A DNA stretch of 64,000 nucleotides from Rhodobacteraceae bacterium HTCC2083 (GTDB taxonomy: Bacteria > Pseudomonadota > Alphaproteobacteria > Rhodobacterales > Rhodobacteraceae): the NCBI GenBank assembly GCA_000156115.1, contig DS995276.1, positions 2,746,751-2,810,750 on the forward strand, written 5' to 3'. Below, piece by piece: positions 35,213 through 44,748 of this stretch. Within the stretch, counting starts at the first letter, position 1; every line of letters starts with the position of its first letter. Below the pieces are notes generated by a model. It had not been told where the DNA came from. It saw only the letters and a list, made by a program, of their open reading frames with translations, and did no database searches. The position numbers were made by a program, and so were the translations under genes.

Positions 35213-36087
35213 AGTACGCGTTTATTGAGGCGCACCGTACAGAGTTTTCTGTTCGGTAAATGCGTCGAGTGCTGATGGTCCATTTCAGCGGGTTCTATGC
35301 ATGGCTTAAAGAACCGTTAAGCCAGCGTGTGCTTGAAGATGCTCGTCAGACGGAGTTGATCCAGCAGGCATGGACCGATAGCGGTAAAGTCTATGGATAT
35401 CGCAAATTGGCAGACGACCTGCGCGATGCTGGCGAGACCTGTTCAGAGAACCGTGTGGCACGTTTGGCCGGCTTCGCAGGCATTGCAGCGCAGATCGGAT
35501 ACAAACGTCAACCGAGGCGGTTCGGTGGCAAGCCATCGGTTGTCGCGGACGCGACGCTGGATCGGCAGTTCGAAGTTGATGCCCCTGACCATATTTGGGT
35601 GATCGACATTACCTACATCAGGACCCATGAAGGCTGGCCGTACCTCGCTGTGGTCATCGGCCTATTCACAAGGCGTGTCGTGGGCTGGTCGATGCAGTTT
35701 CGCATGACAACCGACCTAGCTCTACAAGCATTGCTGGTCGCCGTTTGGCGGCGCAAACCAAAGCATAGGTTCTTGATCCATTCTGACCAAGGTTCCCAAT
35801 TCACTGGCAAAGAGTGGCAATCGTTTCTCAGTAAACACAATCTGGATGCCAGCATGAGTAGCCGAGGGAATTGCCATGATAACGCAGTCGCCGAGAGCTT
35901 AATTCATTTGCTGAAACGTGAACGCATCAGACAGTGGACGTACACCACGCGCGACGCATCAAGGCAAGACGTGTTCGATTACATCGAGATGTTCTACAAC
36001 CCGATCCGCAAGCACACCAACAACGGCATGCTGTCGCCAGTTGACTATGAAACAGAACAGAGGAAAATGAATGAGGCAGGCGTCTAG
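35209..36087 (+). pseudogene. IS3-family OrfB DDE transposase with early in-frame stop
   Basis: The natural orfB frame begins at GTG 35209 (VKYAFIEAHRTEFSVR), overlapping orfA, but TAA at 35257-35259 replaces the codon before MRRVL. From ATG 35260 a 275-residue rve-type transposase core continues intact: the first Asp in WVIDITYI, the second in HSDQGSQ and Glu in NAVAESL. A shortened protein could start at 35260, but the fusion with OrfA made by frameshifting would be cut off, so the element is probably not autonomous. Confidence 0.78.
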
Positions 36088-36313
36088 GAAACTAGAGGCA
36101 CCTTAACTATACGAATGGGAACGCTTCTAAAACTTCACTAGACCGCACGGCGCACACAACGGCCAAACCCCTTACGAAGTTCTCAGAGACAAGCTAAAGT
36201 AGCAACACAAGTGACCTGAAGCACTCATACAAACCAACCAGAGCTTAAAGTGCTCGAGCCGCTTTGAAGTCTAACTTTATATGACGGCTGTATTGCTAAG
36301 TGGAAATAAGTGT

Positions 36314-37651
36314 ATGAAAAATATATCAATGATTTTGGCATGTATTTTCTTAGTATGCTCAAGTGCATATGCGTCGTCGCCCGAAGTTAAGAACGTTCAA
36401 TATTTACTCAATCAAATAGGCTTTAATGCGGGGAAGGAAGATGGCTTATATGGGAATACCACTAAGAAAGCACTCGTTGATTTCTATGCATCTCAGGGAA
36501 AAATCTTTGACGGTAGCGCCGATCAAAACGAAATTTCCGATTTAATATTAGAAAATTCGAAATTTATGCCAACAAAAAATAAAATTAAATTTGCAAATTT
36601 TTACTATACTACCAAAATACAATCATGTCAGGCTATGGGGGTAAGAAGTTTTAAAGATAGTTACAATATCAAGAAAGTAGAGGGACTTATTGGCTACGAC
36701 TGGCCAACGGATCATGATCAAAATAGTAACTCTCGGGACGTGATACATAAAAATATTACTCAACCAATTAAATTTTTATTACAGGCTACACATAACGCGA
36801 TTTCAGAAAATGATGTGGCTTCAATAGATATAGCCACCAAACTTTTAGTTAGAATTGCAGAAGCGGACACGCTTTACGATAGCATAGGTTACATAGCTGT
36901 TAAACAAAAACCGCGATGCTACGCAAACGGTGATTATAGGTCGAAGTGTTGGTACCATGAATATGAATTTGCGCGAGGTGTCTTTTCAAATTTTATGATA
37001 GCGGCTATTTGGTTGCGAGCACAACTGACCCCACATGAATTTGAATTGGTAGATCGGTATATAAACAAAATGTATGATAAATTTATTCGCCCAACCGAGT
37101 TTAAAGAACAGGAGCAAGGGCTTTATCAAATGGCTAATGGCGGCCTTTCAATTTTGATTTATGCTTCATGGATGAACGACAAGGACCTTGCTGCTGAGGA
37201 AATCAAGTTTAGGTTCAAAGAACTAAATCGAATAATTTTCTTAGATGGCTATATTGACAATAATTCTTTTAGGGGTGTGCGTTCTCAATGGTACCATTCA
37301 TATGGTCTAGATATCGCCTTAGGGTATATCTACATAGCTGACCTTTGGGGAGCCGAAACCCCTGAGACGTTACATTACAAGTTGGTTAACTCAGGTAAGA
37401 TAGCAAATCTTGCTATAACAGATTGGCAAAAGTTCAAGAGTAGAAAATTTACTGGTCCAAACCGTAATGCTCTAAAAGGAAAGGAGCATGCAATAAAACA
37501 TACCCACCAAATGGCAATTTCGATCGATAAACTAATGCTTATCGTCACTGGCGTTAAACTAGAAAATGACCCCATTTACCTCAGGAAACGCGAATATCAC
37601 GCAAAGGATGGGATCGATGATTTGATTGGGTTTAATGCAAACTGTATTTAA
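36314..37651 (+). CDS. Exported protein: peptidoglycan-binding domain plus alginate-lyase-like domain, AT-rich
   Basis: 445 residues with signal peptide MKNISMILACIFLVCSSAYA. A PG_binding_1-like repeat follows (about 25-60: VQYLLNQIGFNAGKEDGLYG). Residues 90-430 form an all-helical body with conserved WYHEYEF and QWYHSYGLDIAL that recalls alginate-lyase (PL5-like) folds; a lyase activity is only suggested. The coding sequence is far richer in A+T than its neighbours (many AAA, ATA and TTA codons), a sign of recent transfer. Alone in the island after the IS3 element. An in-frame start at 36281 would precede the signal peptide. Confidence 0.72.
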   Translation: MKNISMILACIFLVCSSAYASSPEVKNVQYLLNQIGFNAGKEDGLYGNTTKKALVDFYASQGKIFDGSADQNEISDLILENSKFMPTKNKIKFANFYYTTKIQSCQAMGVRSFKDSYNIKKVEGLIGYDWPTDHDQNSNSRDVIHKNITQPIKFLLQATHNAISENDVASIDIATKLLVRIAEADTLYDSIGYIAVKQKPRCYANGDYRSKCWYHEYEFARGVFSNFMIAAIWLRAQLTPHEFELVDRYINKMYDKFIRPTEFKEQEQGLYQMANGGLSILIYASWMNDKDLAAEEIKFRFKELNRIIFLDGYIDNNSFRGVRSQWYHSYGLDIALGYIYIADLWGAETPETLHYKLVNSGKIANLAITDWQKFKSRKFTGPNRNALKGKEHAIKHTHQMAISIDKLMLIVTGVKLENDPIYLRKREYHAKDGIDDLIGFNANCI

Positions 37652-38270
37652 ACCACATTCCGCCCTTGGCGGCAAACTACCCGCTGTGATCTACTGGCAG
37701 CGAAATTAAGCCGCCAACCCCGATCAGCAGGCGCAAAGAGTAGCTTAATTCACGCCAGAATCCTACCTTGTATGGCAGTTTGAAAGTTAGTTCCCACAAG
37801 AAGAATCTGAGGTTATTTTTGCTGGGTTTGGCGGCGATGTTGATAGGGCTAGTCGCCTGTATAAGGACCTCACTGACGGTTATGCGGGACACATGACTGT
37901 GGAAGAGCTTATCAAAGCAGGTAAGGAATGACATATGGCTGGTATGATCAAAAAAATATAAATTGAAGAAGACCTTCGCAGGGCATCAGAGGTTAGACGA
38001 GACTGTGAAAGCCAAGACTTCCTACTTGTCAGATGAGTTCAAACATCAAATCAGCGAAGTGTCAGGTCAGAACAAGGCTAGGGAAAAATCCCTCGGAGAT
38101 ACGCAGGAGAGTGCTGTTGATAAGCTGAACCGTGAGCGTGGTGATGGTGGTGGAGACCAAATCAGGTCTTTAAAGGGGTAGAAGGCAACCCCCTGTCAGT
38201 GGTTCTGCGAGGTTCTCTACGAGGTTGTTTTAAGATTTTGCGCCCCAGATTTTCTCTAAAAATTCAACAG
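37652..38270. other. Non-coding or decayed stretch at the island edge
   Basis: No convincing gene was found. A plus-strand frame ending at 37931 reads GGDVDRASRLYKDLTDGYAG ... EELIKAGKE but is broken by a stop further up. A 72-codon hydrophilic frame (37963-38181) lacks a good ribosome site and any recognised family. Both look like relics of unidentified, possibly phage or plasmid, genes. Confidence 0.5.
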
Positions 38271-38817
38271 TTACTGATTGTTTTGGTTCCGTGCGAGGGC
38301 ATCAAAGAACGTTTCATGATCTTCAAGCATATTTGCGTCTTGTTGTGATAGTCCCAAGGCAAGCGGCGGGTGATGCATAAAGATCAGCGCAGGTTTGTTT
38401 GGGGTATTGCCCAAAGTTTCATCTAGCCAAGCAAGTCGTGTTGCGCAGAGCTGGCCTGCGTGTGAGCCGACCTTATGCGTATCGAGACAGATCACAGTCT
38501 CAACTGAGGTTCCAATCGCGTGCTGGATCAAATCGGGCATTGTGGTTTTTGGCAGGGGCAGGTGATCGCGCTGTTGGCGCTCTCGTAATTGGAAAAACCG
38601 GAACCTTCGATTTTTACAGCACCTTTTGCCGCGCCCTATACTCCTCAGGATCATGTCCCGCGAGATCGTCTGAGATTACTAGCGTATCTGTATCCGCATA
38701 ATGTGCGTTCGCGTACTCCAGTGTCGTTTTCAAGCGCATACGCGGATCAAGCCCATAAATACGCCCCACACGTTGCAAATGTGGGTCGGATATCCAGACG
38801 ATCTTGATCATGCGCAT
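38271..38817 (-). pseudogene. N-terminal part of a metallophosphoesterase (CpdA-like), decayed
   Basis: It starts MRMIKIVWISDPHLQRVGRIYG (38817), with the DPH metal motif and LVISDDLAGHDPEEY. A TAA after KVL interrupts it. The frame resumes out of register with LPLPKTTMPDLIQHAIGTS, VICLDTHKVGSHAGQ and MHHPPLALG, ending DALARNQN-NQ-stop at the island boundary. The GNHD catalytic segment between the two parts is lost. The C-terminal part, with GHVHRP, is at 31.2-31.5 kb. Bases 38280-38303 are the repeat matching 31495-31518. The gene was thus both split and mutated. Confidence 0.82.
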
Positions 38818-38834
38818 TCCTTTGGTGGGGGTGT

Positions 38835-39479
38835 CTAGACCTTAAGTTGGGACGCGGCTTTTGCAAGCTCTGTGATTGCCGCCCAATCGCGCGCGTTGAT
38901 CAAATCTTTTGGGCAGACCCAGCTACCACCTGCGCAGATCGTGTTGGACAGGCTCAGATAATCATCTGCGTTTTTTGGGCTGACGCCGCCCGTGGGGCAG
39001 AACCGGACCTGCGGAATAGGGGAGCCGATTGCTTTCAATGCAGCCGCGCCGCCTGAGGCTTCGGCGGGGAAGAATTTTTGCACCGTATAGCCACGCTCTA
39101 ACAAGCGCATGGATTCAGAGGCCGTGGCCGCGCCAGGAAGCAACGGAAGATCCGCTGCTTCGCAGGCATCAAGCAAAGTATCGGTTGCACCGGGGGAGAC
39201 ACCAAACCGCGCGCCCGCAGCGACCGCTGCGGTGACATCTGTGGGGGTGAGCAAGGTGCCCGCTCCTACAACGCCGCCCTCAACCTTTGCCATCTCAGCG
39301 ATGACCTCAAGGGCTGCATCTGTGCGCAATGTGACCTCAAGCGCAGGCAAACCGCCTGAGACAAGCGCACGGGCAAGGTCTTGCGCGATGTTCGCGTCCT
39401 CGACGACCAATACAGGTACGATGGGGGCAAGTTGGCAAATCTCAAGCGCTTTTGCGCTGGCGTCTTGTGGGGTGATCAT
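38835..39479 (-). CDS. eda: 2-keto-3-deoxy-6-phosphogluconate aldolase
   Basis: Class I aldolase splitting KDPG to pyruvate and glyceraldehyde-3-phosphate, the last Entner-Doudoroff step. The Schiff-base lysine is in the TVQKFFPAEASGG segment. APIVPVLVVEDANIAQDLARAL is the family-like N-terminus, and RFCPTGGV is a phosphate-binding loop. 214 residues. It begins 12 bases after the edd stop, so they are cotranscribed. Confidence 0.96.
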   Translation of the reverse strand: MITPQDASAKALEICQLAPIVPVLVVEDANIAQDLARALVSGGLPALEVTLRTDAALEVIAEMAKVEGGVVGAGTLLTPTDVTAAVAAGARFGVSPGATDTLLDACEAADLPLLPGAATASESMRLLERGYTVQKFFPAEASGGAAALKAIGSPIPQVRFCPTGGVSPKNADDYLSLSNTICAGGSWVCPKDLINARDWAAITELAKAASQLKV

Positions 39480-39491
39480 CTGTGCAATTCC

Positions 39492-41297
39492 TTATACAAC
39501 GACGCCTGCGCCCGTATCAGCGCTGCCAACAGTTTGGCGGAAGACATCAAAAAGTTCACGGCCAACGCCGTTGCCATTGTGGCTAAGATCAGGGGTGGCA
39601 GGCGCGCGATCCATCGCATCTTTGGTGAGGCATTCTAGGGTTCCATTCGTCGCATCGACGCGAATGATATCACCATTTTGTATACGCGAGAGTGGACCGC
39701 CGGCAGCGGCTTCTGGGCTTACATGGATGCAAGAGGGCACTTTACCTGAGGCACCTGACATGCGCCCATCAGTGACAAGCGCGACGTTAATGCCGCGTTG
39801 CTGAGTGACGGAGAGCGCAGGGGTGAGGCCATGAAGCTCGGGCATACCGTTGGCCTTGGGTCCTTGGAAACGCACAACAATGACCAGATCAGAGGTGAAC
39901 TCGCCGGCTTTAAAGGCCTCTTTTACCGCGTTCTGGCTCTCAAACACGCGCGCGGGGGCTTCGACCACGTGACGCTCGGGGGCGACGGCAGAGACCTTCA
40001 TCATACCATGCCCCAAATTGCCTTTAAGTTGTTTAAGACCTCCGGTCGCTTGGAACGGATCGTCAGCAGTGCGCAGGATCTTGTCATTCGCGCTGTCCTT
40101 TGCGCCGTCACGGAAGATCAAGGCACCGCCATCAAGAGCAGGTTCCTGAGCGTGCAGGCCAAGACCATCGCCTGCCACTGTCTTCACATCTTCATGCAGC
40201 AGACCCGCGTCCAGCAAACGGCCAATCATATAGGGCAGGCCACCTGCGGCGTGGAAATGGTTCACATCCGCGAGACCGTTTGGATAGACTTTCGCCATCA
40301 GCGGCACGATTGAGGAGATCGCATCGAAATCCTCAAGGCGAAGATCTACACCCGCGGCGCGTGCCATAGCAGGCAAATGCAGCACGAGATTGGTTGAACC
40401 GCCCGTCGCCATCAACCCGACAATGCCGTTCACAAAGGCTTTTGCGTCCAAGATATCACAGACGGGACGATAATCTTTGCCAAGGGCGGTGATCGCCAAA
40501 GCGCGTGTTGCTGCTTCGCGCGTAAGGGCATCTCGTAGTTCGGTGCCGGGATTGACGAAAGAGGATCCAGGTAAATGCAGGCCCATAAACTCCATCAGCA
40601 TCTGGTTGGAGTTGGCTGTTCCGTAAAATGTACATGTGCCTGCGGAGTGATATGAGGCCATTTCCGCCTTCATCAGCGCTGCGCGATCGACCTTGCCCTG
40701 GGCAAATTCATTGCGCACGCGCGCCTTTTCATCGTTGGGCAAACCTGATTGCATGGGCCCTGCGGGCACAAAGATGCCCGGAATGTAACCGAAGGTTGCG
40801 GCCGCGATAATCAAACCGGGCACGATTTTGTCGCAGACACCCAAATAGGCGGCGGCATCGAATGTGTTGTGCGACAAGCCGATGCCTGCGGCCAAGGCAA
40901 TCACGTCGCGTGAGAAAAGCGACAGCTCCATGCCAGTCTGACCTTGGGTGACACCATCACACATGGCGGGCACTCCGCCAGCGACTTGGGCCGTGCCACC
41001 TGCGGCTCGCGCGGCTTTTTTTAGGATCGCAGGATAGTCTTCGAACGGTTGATGCGCTGAGAGCATATCGTTGTAAGCAGTCACAATCCCAAGGTTCGGC
41101 GTAGGCGTTTCTGCCAGACTTTGTTGTGCGTCGCCCATTGCGGCATAGGCATGAGCTTGATTGCCGCATGTCAGATGCGCGCGTCGCGGACCTTCCTTAG
41201 CGGCGGCGCGCATATGGGACATATATTTGGAACGACGATCATGGGAGCGATCCAAAATGCGATCTGTTGTCTGTGAAAGTACTGAATGCAAGCTCAT
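39492..41297 (-). CDS. edd: Phosphogluconate dehydratase
   Basis: Fe-S dehydratase (IlvD/Edd family) making KDPG from 6-phosphogluconate. 601 residues from ATG 41297. Seen: [47 protein letters not shown] with a cluster Cys, [16 protein letters not shown] and [13 protein letters not shown]. With eda it forms the Entner-Doudoroff pair, the main hexose route in roseobacters. A LacI-type palindrome lies 64 bases upstream. Confidence 0.97.
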   Translation of the reverse strand: MSLHSVLSQTTDRILDRSHDRRSKYMSHMRAAAKEGPRRAHLTCGNQAHAYAAMGDAQQSLAETPTPNLGIVTAYNDMLSAHQPFEDYPAILKKAARAAGGTAQVAGGVPAMCDGVTQGQTGMELSLFSRDVIALAAGIGLSHNTFDAAAYLGVCDKIVPGLIIAAATFGYIPGIFVPAGPMQSGLPNDEKARVRNEFAQGKVDRAALMKAEMASYHSAGTCTFYGTANSNQMLMEFMGLHLPGSSFVNPGTELRDALTREAATRALAITALGKDYRPVCDILDAKAFVNGIVGLMATGGSTNLVLHLPAMARAAGVDLRLEDFDAISSIVPLMAKVYPNGLADVNHFHAAGGLPYMIGRLLDAGLLHEDVKTVAGDGLGLHAQEPALDGGALIFRDGAKDSANDKILRTADDPFQATGGLKQLKGNLGHGMMKVSAVAPERHVVEAPARVFESQNAVKEAFKAGEFTSDLVIVVRFQGPKANGMPELHGLTPALSVTQQRGINVALVTDGRMSGASGKVPSCIHVSPEAAAGGPLSRIQNGDIIRVDATNGTLECLTKDAMDRAPATPDLSHNGNGVGRELFDVFRQTVGSADTGAGVVV

Positions 41298-41361
41298 GTG
41301 CGAAGTCGTCCTATTGCCCAAAAGGTGTGAGTCTAGCGTGATTTTCTGTTCTATAACTTAT

Positions 41362-41373
41362 GTTAGCGCTAAC
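41362..41373 (-). promoter_or_regulatory. LacI-family operator upstream of edd-eda
   Basis: GTTAGCGCTAAC is a perfect 12-base palindrome with the central CG typical of LacI-family operators. It lies about 65-76 bases upstream of the edd ATG and just upstream of a -10-like TTATAG on the reverse strand. A sugar-acid responsive LacI/GntR-type repressor is therefore expected to control edd-eda. No such regulator gene is in the window. Confidence 0.65.
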
Positions 41374-41567
41374 GTCGAGTGATCCTGAGAGGCCAGTCCA
41401 AAATATTTTGGCCTGCTATTAGGAGTAATAAAGTTCATCAATAGCCATGTTTCGACCCTCTAATGATCACGCCCCAGTCACGTCGCTGCCCCATTTCCGC
41501 CTCTCTTCACCACCATCTTGTGGTTGCACACAGAAAAAAGCCATGACCAGATAGTCAGGAGGACGAA

Positions 41568-42242
41568 ATGAAGAGAATTCGCATAGCCATGATGGCCCTT
41601 GCCGCAGTCGCTGTATCAGCCTGCTCCGGTCCGCAGACGGCCAGCCGAAACGCAACAAATGACGTTACAATAAAAGCGACGCAAGTGTCACAGCCCGAAG
41701 GCTACACTGCGCAGCATGGCGTTTTTGTTCCAGACATCAATATTGCACGGATTACAGTCGATGTTCCGCGTTCTTTGCAAGTGTCCGAAAAGAACAGCTA
41801 CTATCCCAAGGGCGATATTGTATGGCGTGGTGATCTGTTTGGTGACCGCCATGAACAAGTAGCAGCAATTTTAGATCAAAGCGCGCGTAATGCAGCGGTC
41901 AAGCTTCAAGGAAGTCGTCCCGTACATGTTCACTTTCAAGTCACCCGCTTTCACGGTGTGTCCGAAAAAGCTCGCTACAACACAGGTGGCGTTCATAATA
42001 TAAACTTCCTTGTGACGCTTCTTGACCCTGAAACAGGTGCGACACTCCGACCTGCGCGTCTGGTGGTCTCCAACCTTGATGCGCTGCGTGGGAATGAAGC
42101 GATCCAAGCCGATGGCCGCGGGGATACGCAGAAACACCGCGTGACCAACTTCTTGTCGCAGGTTATCCAAACCGAACTCACGCAACCACACGGCTATGTG
42201 GACGGCAATTCGGGGTTCTTTGTTGCCTTAAACCGCAACTGA
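41568..42242 (+). CDS. DUF6778-like lipoprotein
   Basis: 224 residues with lipobox VSAC (signal MKRIRIAMMALAAVAVSAC, Cys19). The body has ITVDVPRSLQVSEKNSYYPKG, VHFQVTRFHGVSEKARYNTGG and LVTLLDPETGATLRP, the pattern of a roseobacter-specific lipoprotein family without known role. An AGGAGG-type site precedes the ATG. Monocistronic, divergent from edd. Confidence 0.72.
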   Translation: MKRIRIAMMALAAVAVSACSGPQTASRNATNDVTIKATQVSQPEGYTAQHGVFVPDINIARITVDVPRSLQVSEKNSYYPKGDIVWRGDLFGDRHEQVAAILDQSARNAAVKLQGSRPVHVHFQVTRFHGVSEKARYNTGGVHNINFLVTLLDPETGATLRPARLVVSNLDALRGNEAIQADGRGDTQKHRVTNFLSQVIQTELTQPHGYVDGNSGFFVALNRN

Positions 42243-42280
42243 TCCTTTTCAGTTAGTGATGAAATCGCTAAGGGGACGCT

Positions 42281-43477
42281 ATGATAGCGTCCTCTTTTCC
42301 CGTCCTTCGCCTTAAACCCAAAGCCAACGCCCGTGCGATCCGTCACGGTGCACCTTGGGTTTATGATAATGAACTCGTGCTTGATCGGCGCAGTAAAAAC
42401 CTCGCACCCGGAACGATTGCCGTGCTGGAGGATGCAGAACGCAATCCGATGGGTCTGGTCGCCACCAACCCACTGTCACGCATCACCGCACGTATGATTG
42501 AGCGCGATGTCAGCGTAGCAATTGATCAAGCTTGGTTCGCAGCGAAGATAAAACGCGCCCTCGAATTGCGAGAGCGTCTGTTCGATCACCCCTTCTATCG
42601 CTTGATCCATGCGGAAGCCGATGGTCTGCCGGGCTTAGTGGTTGACCGTTTTGATAGTGCTTTGGTCGTGCAGCCGAACGCTGCGTGGCTTGAGGTTCTG
42701 ATAGAGCCGCTGGCAACGGCTTTGGCAGAGGTCACAGGCGCAACTACAATCCTTAAAAATGCAGCAGGGCGCACGCGTGTGCTTGAAGGCTTAGATGACG
42801 AAAACGGGGTGCTTTTGGGCACGGCACCTAATGCCCCTGTTATGGTCCCGATGAATGGCGCGCATTATGCCGCGGATCTGACGGGTGGTCAGAAAACCGG
42901 CCTGTTTTACGATCAGCGTCCTAACCACGCATTTGCTGCACGCTTGAGCGAGGGCGCGGATGTTTTGGACGTGTTTTCACACGTGGGCGGGTTCGGCTTG
43001 GCGGCCCTTGCGGGGGGAGCAAAATCTGCACTTTGCGTGGATGGCTCCGCACCTGCGCTGGCTTTGGCTGAGCTGGGTGCGAAAGACGCCGGATTTGGCG
43101 ATACGATGAGCACGCGCAAAGGCGACGCCTTTGATGTGTTGGAAGCTTTGGGCAAAGACGGCGCGCAATATGATGTCGTGATCTGTGATCCGCCCGCATT
43201 CGCGCCGGGCAAAGCAAAGCTGGAAGTAGGTTTGCGCGCCTATGAGCGTCTTGCAAAAATGGCGGCCCCTTTGGTGAAAGAGGGCGGCTATTTGGTACTG
43301 TGTTCTTGTTCGCATGCGGCGGATCTCGGTAAATTCCGCTTCGCCTGCACGCGTGGCATAGGTCGTGCGGATCGCGCAGGGTCGCTTATTCATACGGGCT
43401 TTGCGGGGCCGGATCACCCGTTGATGCCGCAATTGGCGGAAAGTGGTTATCTCAAAGCGTTGTTCTATCGTCTGTGA
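42281..43477 (+). CDS. RlmI-like class I SAM-dependent rRNA methyltransferase
   Basis: 398 residues. The N-terminal PUA-like domain is ~1-75 (HPWVYDNEL-type GAPWVYDNELVLD). A central EEHGD-like region follows (RLIHAEADGLPGLVVDRF), then the Rossmann methyltransferase with DVFSHVGGFGLAALAGGAKSA and the catalytic motif ICDPPAFAPGK. RlmI makes m5C1962 in 23S rRNA; family orthology to RlmI is likely but not certain. It overlaps the PIN-domain gene by four bases. Confidence 0.88.
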   Translation: MIASSFPVLRLKPKANARAIRHGAPWVYDNELVLDRRSKNLAPGTIAVLEDAERNPMGLVATNPLSRITARMIERDVSVAIDQAWFAAKIKRALELRERLFDHPFYRLIHAEADGLPGLVVDRFDSALVVQPNAAWLEVLIEPLATALAEVTGATTILKNAAGRTRVLEGLDDENGVLLGTAPNAPVMVPMNGAHYAADLTGGQKTGLFYDQRPNHAFAARLSEGADVLDVFSHVGGFGLAALAGGAKSALCVDGSAPALALAELGAKDAGFGDTMSTRKGDAFDVLEALGKDGAQYDVVICDPPAFAPGKAKLEVGLRAYERLAKMAAPLVKEGGYLVLCSCSHAADLGKFRFACTRGIGRADRAGSLIHTGFAGPDHPLMPQLAESGYLKALFYRL

Positions 43478-44019
43478 AACTGCTTCTGGATACATGCGTG
43501 TTGTATCCGACGGTGATGCGCGAGATGTTGATAGGCGCTGCGAAAGCACGCGCATTTGAACCACTTTGGTCTGCGCGCATCCTTGAAGAATGGCGGCGCG
43601 CGGCTCTTAAACATGGCGAGATCGCCGCGCTGCAAGTGGAAAGTGAAGCTGTGTTCCTAAAGATCGCCTTTCCCAAGGCATCGGTGCAGATCGCAGAGGA
43701 TCAGCACGCGCGGTTCTGGTTACCTGACCCTTCAGACATCCATGTGCTCGCGGCTGCGGTGATTGGCGGCGCTGATGGGATCGTCACCTTAAACAACAAA
43801 GACTTCCCCGAGGATATTCTAGCAGAAGAGTGCCTGACACGCGTCAACCCTGATTCCTTATTACTTGGGATTTGGCAAACGGACCCTGATATGGTGACTG
43901 CGTTGGCGCAGGAGGCGTTGGACAAAGCCAATCAGTTTTCCGACAAACTTTGGACGATGAAAACGCTGTTGAAAAAGGCGCGGTTACATCGGCTTGGGGC
44001 TGCGTTGGCAATGGCCTAG
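43474..44019 (+). CDS. PIN-domain protein, solitary (no antitoxin seen)
   Basis: 181 residues. The PIN nuclease fold is suggested by an early Asp in LLLDTCVLYP (D6), SARILEEWRR with Glu, and LPDPSDIHVLAAAVIGGAD with the Asp pair, followed by VTLNNKDFP. Many PIN proteins are VapC-type ribonuclease toxins, but here the start GTG overlaps a methyltransferase stop and there is no small antitoxin gene beside it. A housekeeping RNA-processing role coupled to rRNA modification is as likely. Confidence 0.8.
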   Translation: MKLLLDTCVLYPTVMREMLIGAAKARAFEPLWSARILEEWRRAALKHGEIAALQVESEAVFLKIAFPKASVQIAEDQHARFWLPDPSDIHVLAAAVIGGADGIVTLNNKDFPEDILAEECLTRVNPDSLLLGIWQTDPDMVTALAQEALDKANQFSDKLWTMKTLLKKARLHRLGAALAMA

Positions 44020-44028
44020 TGGCGCGGC

Positions 44029-44709
44029 TTAGCGCCAGCGGCCTTCGAGCTTTTCAAGCGCAGCAATACGCTCTTCCGTCTTTGGATGACTTAATAACCA
44101 TGCAGGCGCGCGTCCGGCTTGGCTTTTGGTTAAGGCGTCAAGTTTGCGAAACAAGGAGATTTGAGCGCTGACGCCGATCCCAGATTTTGTCAGCAACGCG
44201 GCCGCATAAGCATCGGCTTCATACTCGTCACTGCGCGACAAGCGTGCCGCAAGTAAGGATGTTAGCATGTTGGCAATCCAAGGCCCAACACCGGGAATAA
44301 ACCGACCGATCACCATCGCAAGGGCGGTGCGTAAGGCATTCTGACCGGAAAAATCGATCATCCGCCGACGCGAATGCCCCAAGGCGACATGGCCCAGCTC
44401 GTGGGCTATCACAGAGGCAAGCTCATCACCGCTCACATCGCCGTTGAGAAACTTTTTGTAGAACCCGCGTGTGATGAAAATGCGACCATCGGGGGCGGCA
44501 AGGCCGTTAACTGGCTCAATCTCATAGATATGTACGCGAATGCGCTGGAGATCGAGGGAGGTCGCCATTGCATGCATAATCGGTTCTAGAGTGGGATCCG
44601 CCAGTTCGGTGGACTGCGCGTCCAATTCCCGGCTCGTGCGCCAGACGGAAAAACGATACATTGCTATGCCATAGGTAATGGCGAGCAGGATGGGGGCAAA
44701 TTTGAACAT
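44029..44709 (-). CDS. M48-family zinc metalloprotease
   Basis: 226 residues with an N-terminal hydrophobic segment (FAPILLAITYGIAMYRF). The zinc motif is HELGHVALGHSRR (HExxH), and the third ligand Glu lies in SRSDEYEADAYAA. This is the Ste24/BepA/Oma1-like group that degrades misfolded membrane or outer-membrane proteins. Convergent with the PIN gene, nine bases apart. Confidence 0.88.
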   Translation of the reverse strand: MFKFAPILLAITYGIAMYRFSVWRTSRELDAQSTELADPTLEPIMHAMATSLDLQRIRVHIYEIEPVNGLAAPDGRIFITRGFYKKFLNGDVSGDELASVIAHELGHVALGHSRRRMIDFSGQNALRTALAMVIGRFIPGVGPWIANMLTSLLAARLSRSDEYEADAYAAALLTKSGIGVSAQISLFRKLDALTKSQAGRAPAWLLSHPKTEERIAALEKLEGRWR

Positions 44710-44748
44710 GCCTTAGATATGTGGTGCAACAGGCGCTGCGGCAAGTGA

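Larger units (their letters stand above)
34869..36105 (+). mobile_element. IS3-family insertion sequence (~1.24 kb)
   Basis: Imperfect terminal inverted repeats are visible. The left end has GGTGCCCCTAG at 34872-34882, and the right end, read in reverse, has GGTGCCTCTAG ending near 36105. It contains orfA and orfB. Exact ends are uncertain by a few bases and no clear target duplication was found. It inserted next to or into an older IS3 remnant of opposite orientation. Confidence 0.8.

Noticed and set aside
37963..38181. 72-codon hydrophilic frame near the island edge
   Set aside because: No suitable start context or known relative; kept only as a possible relic.
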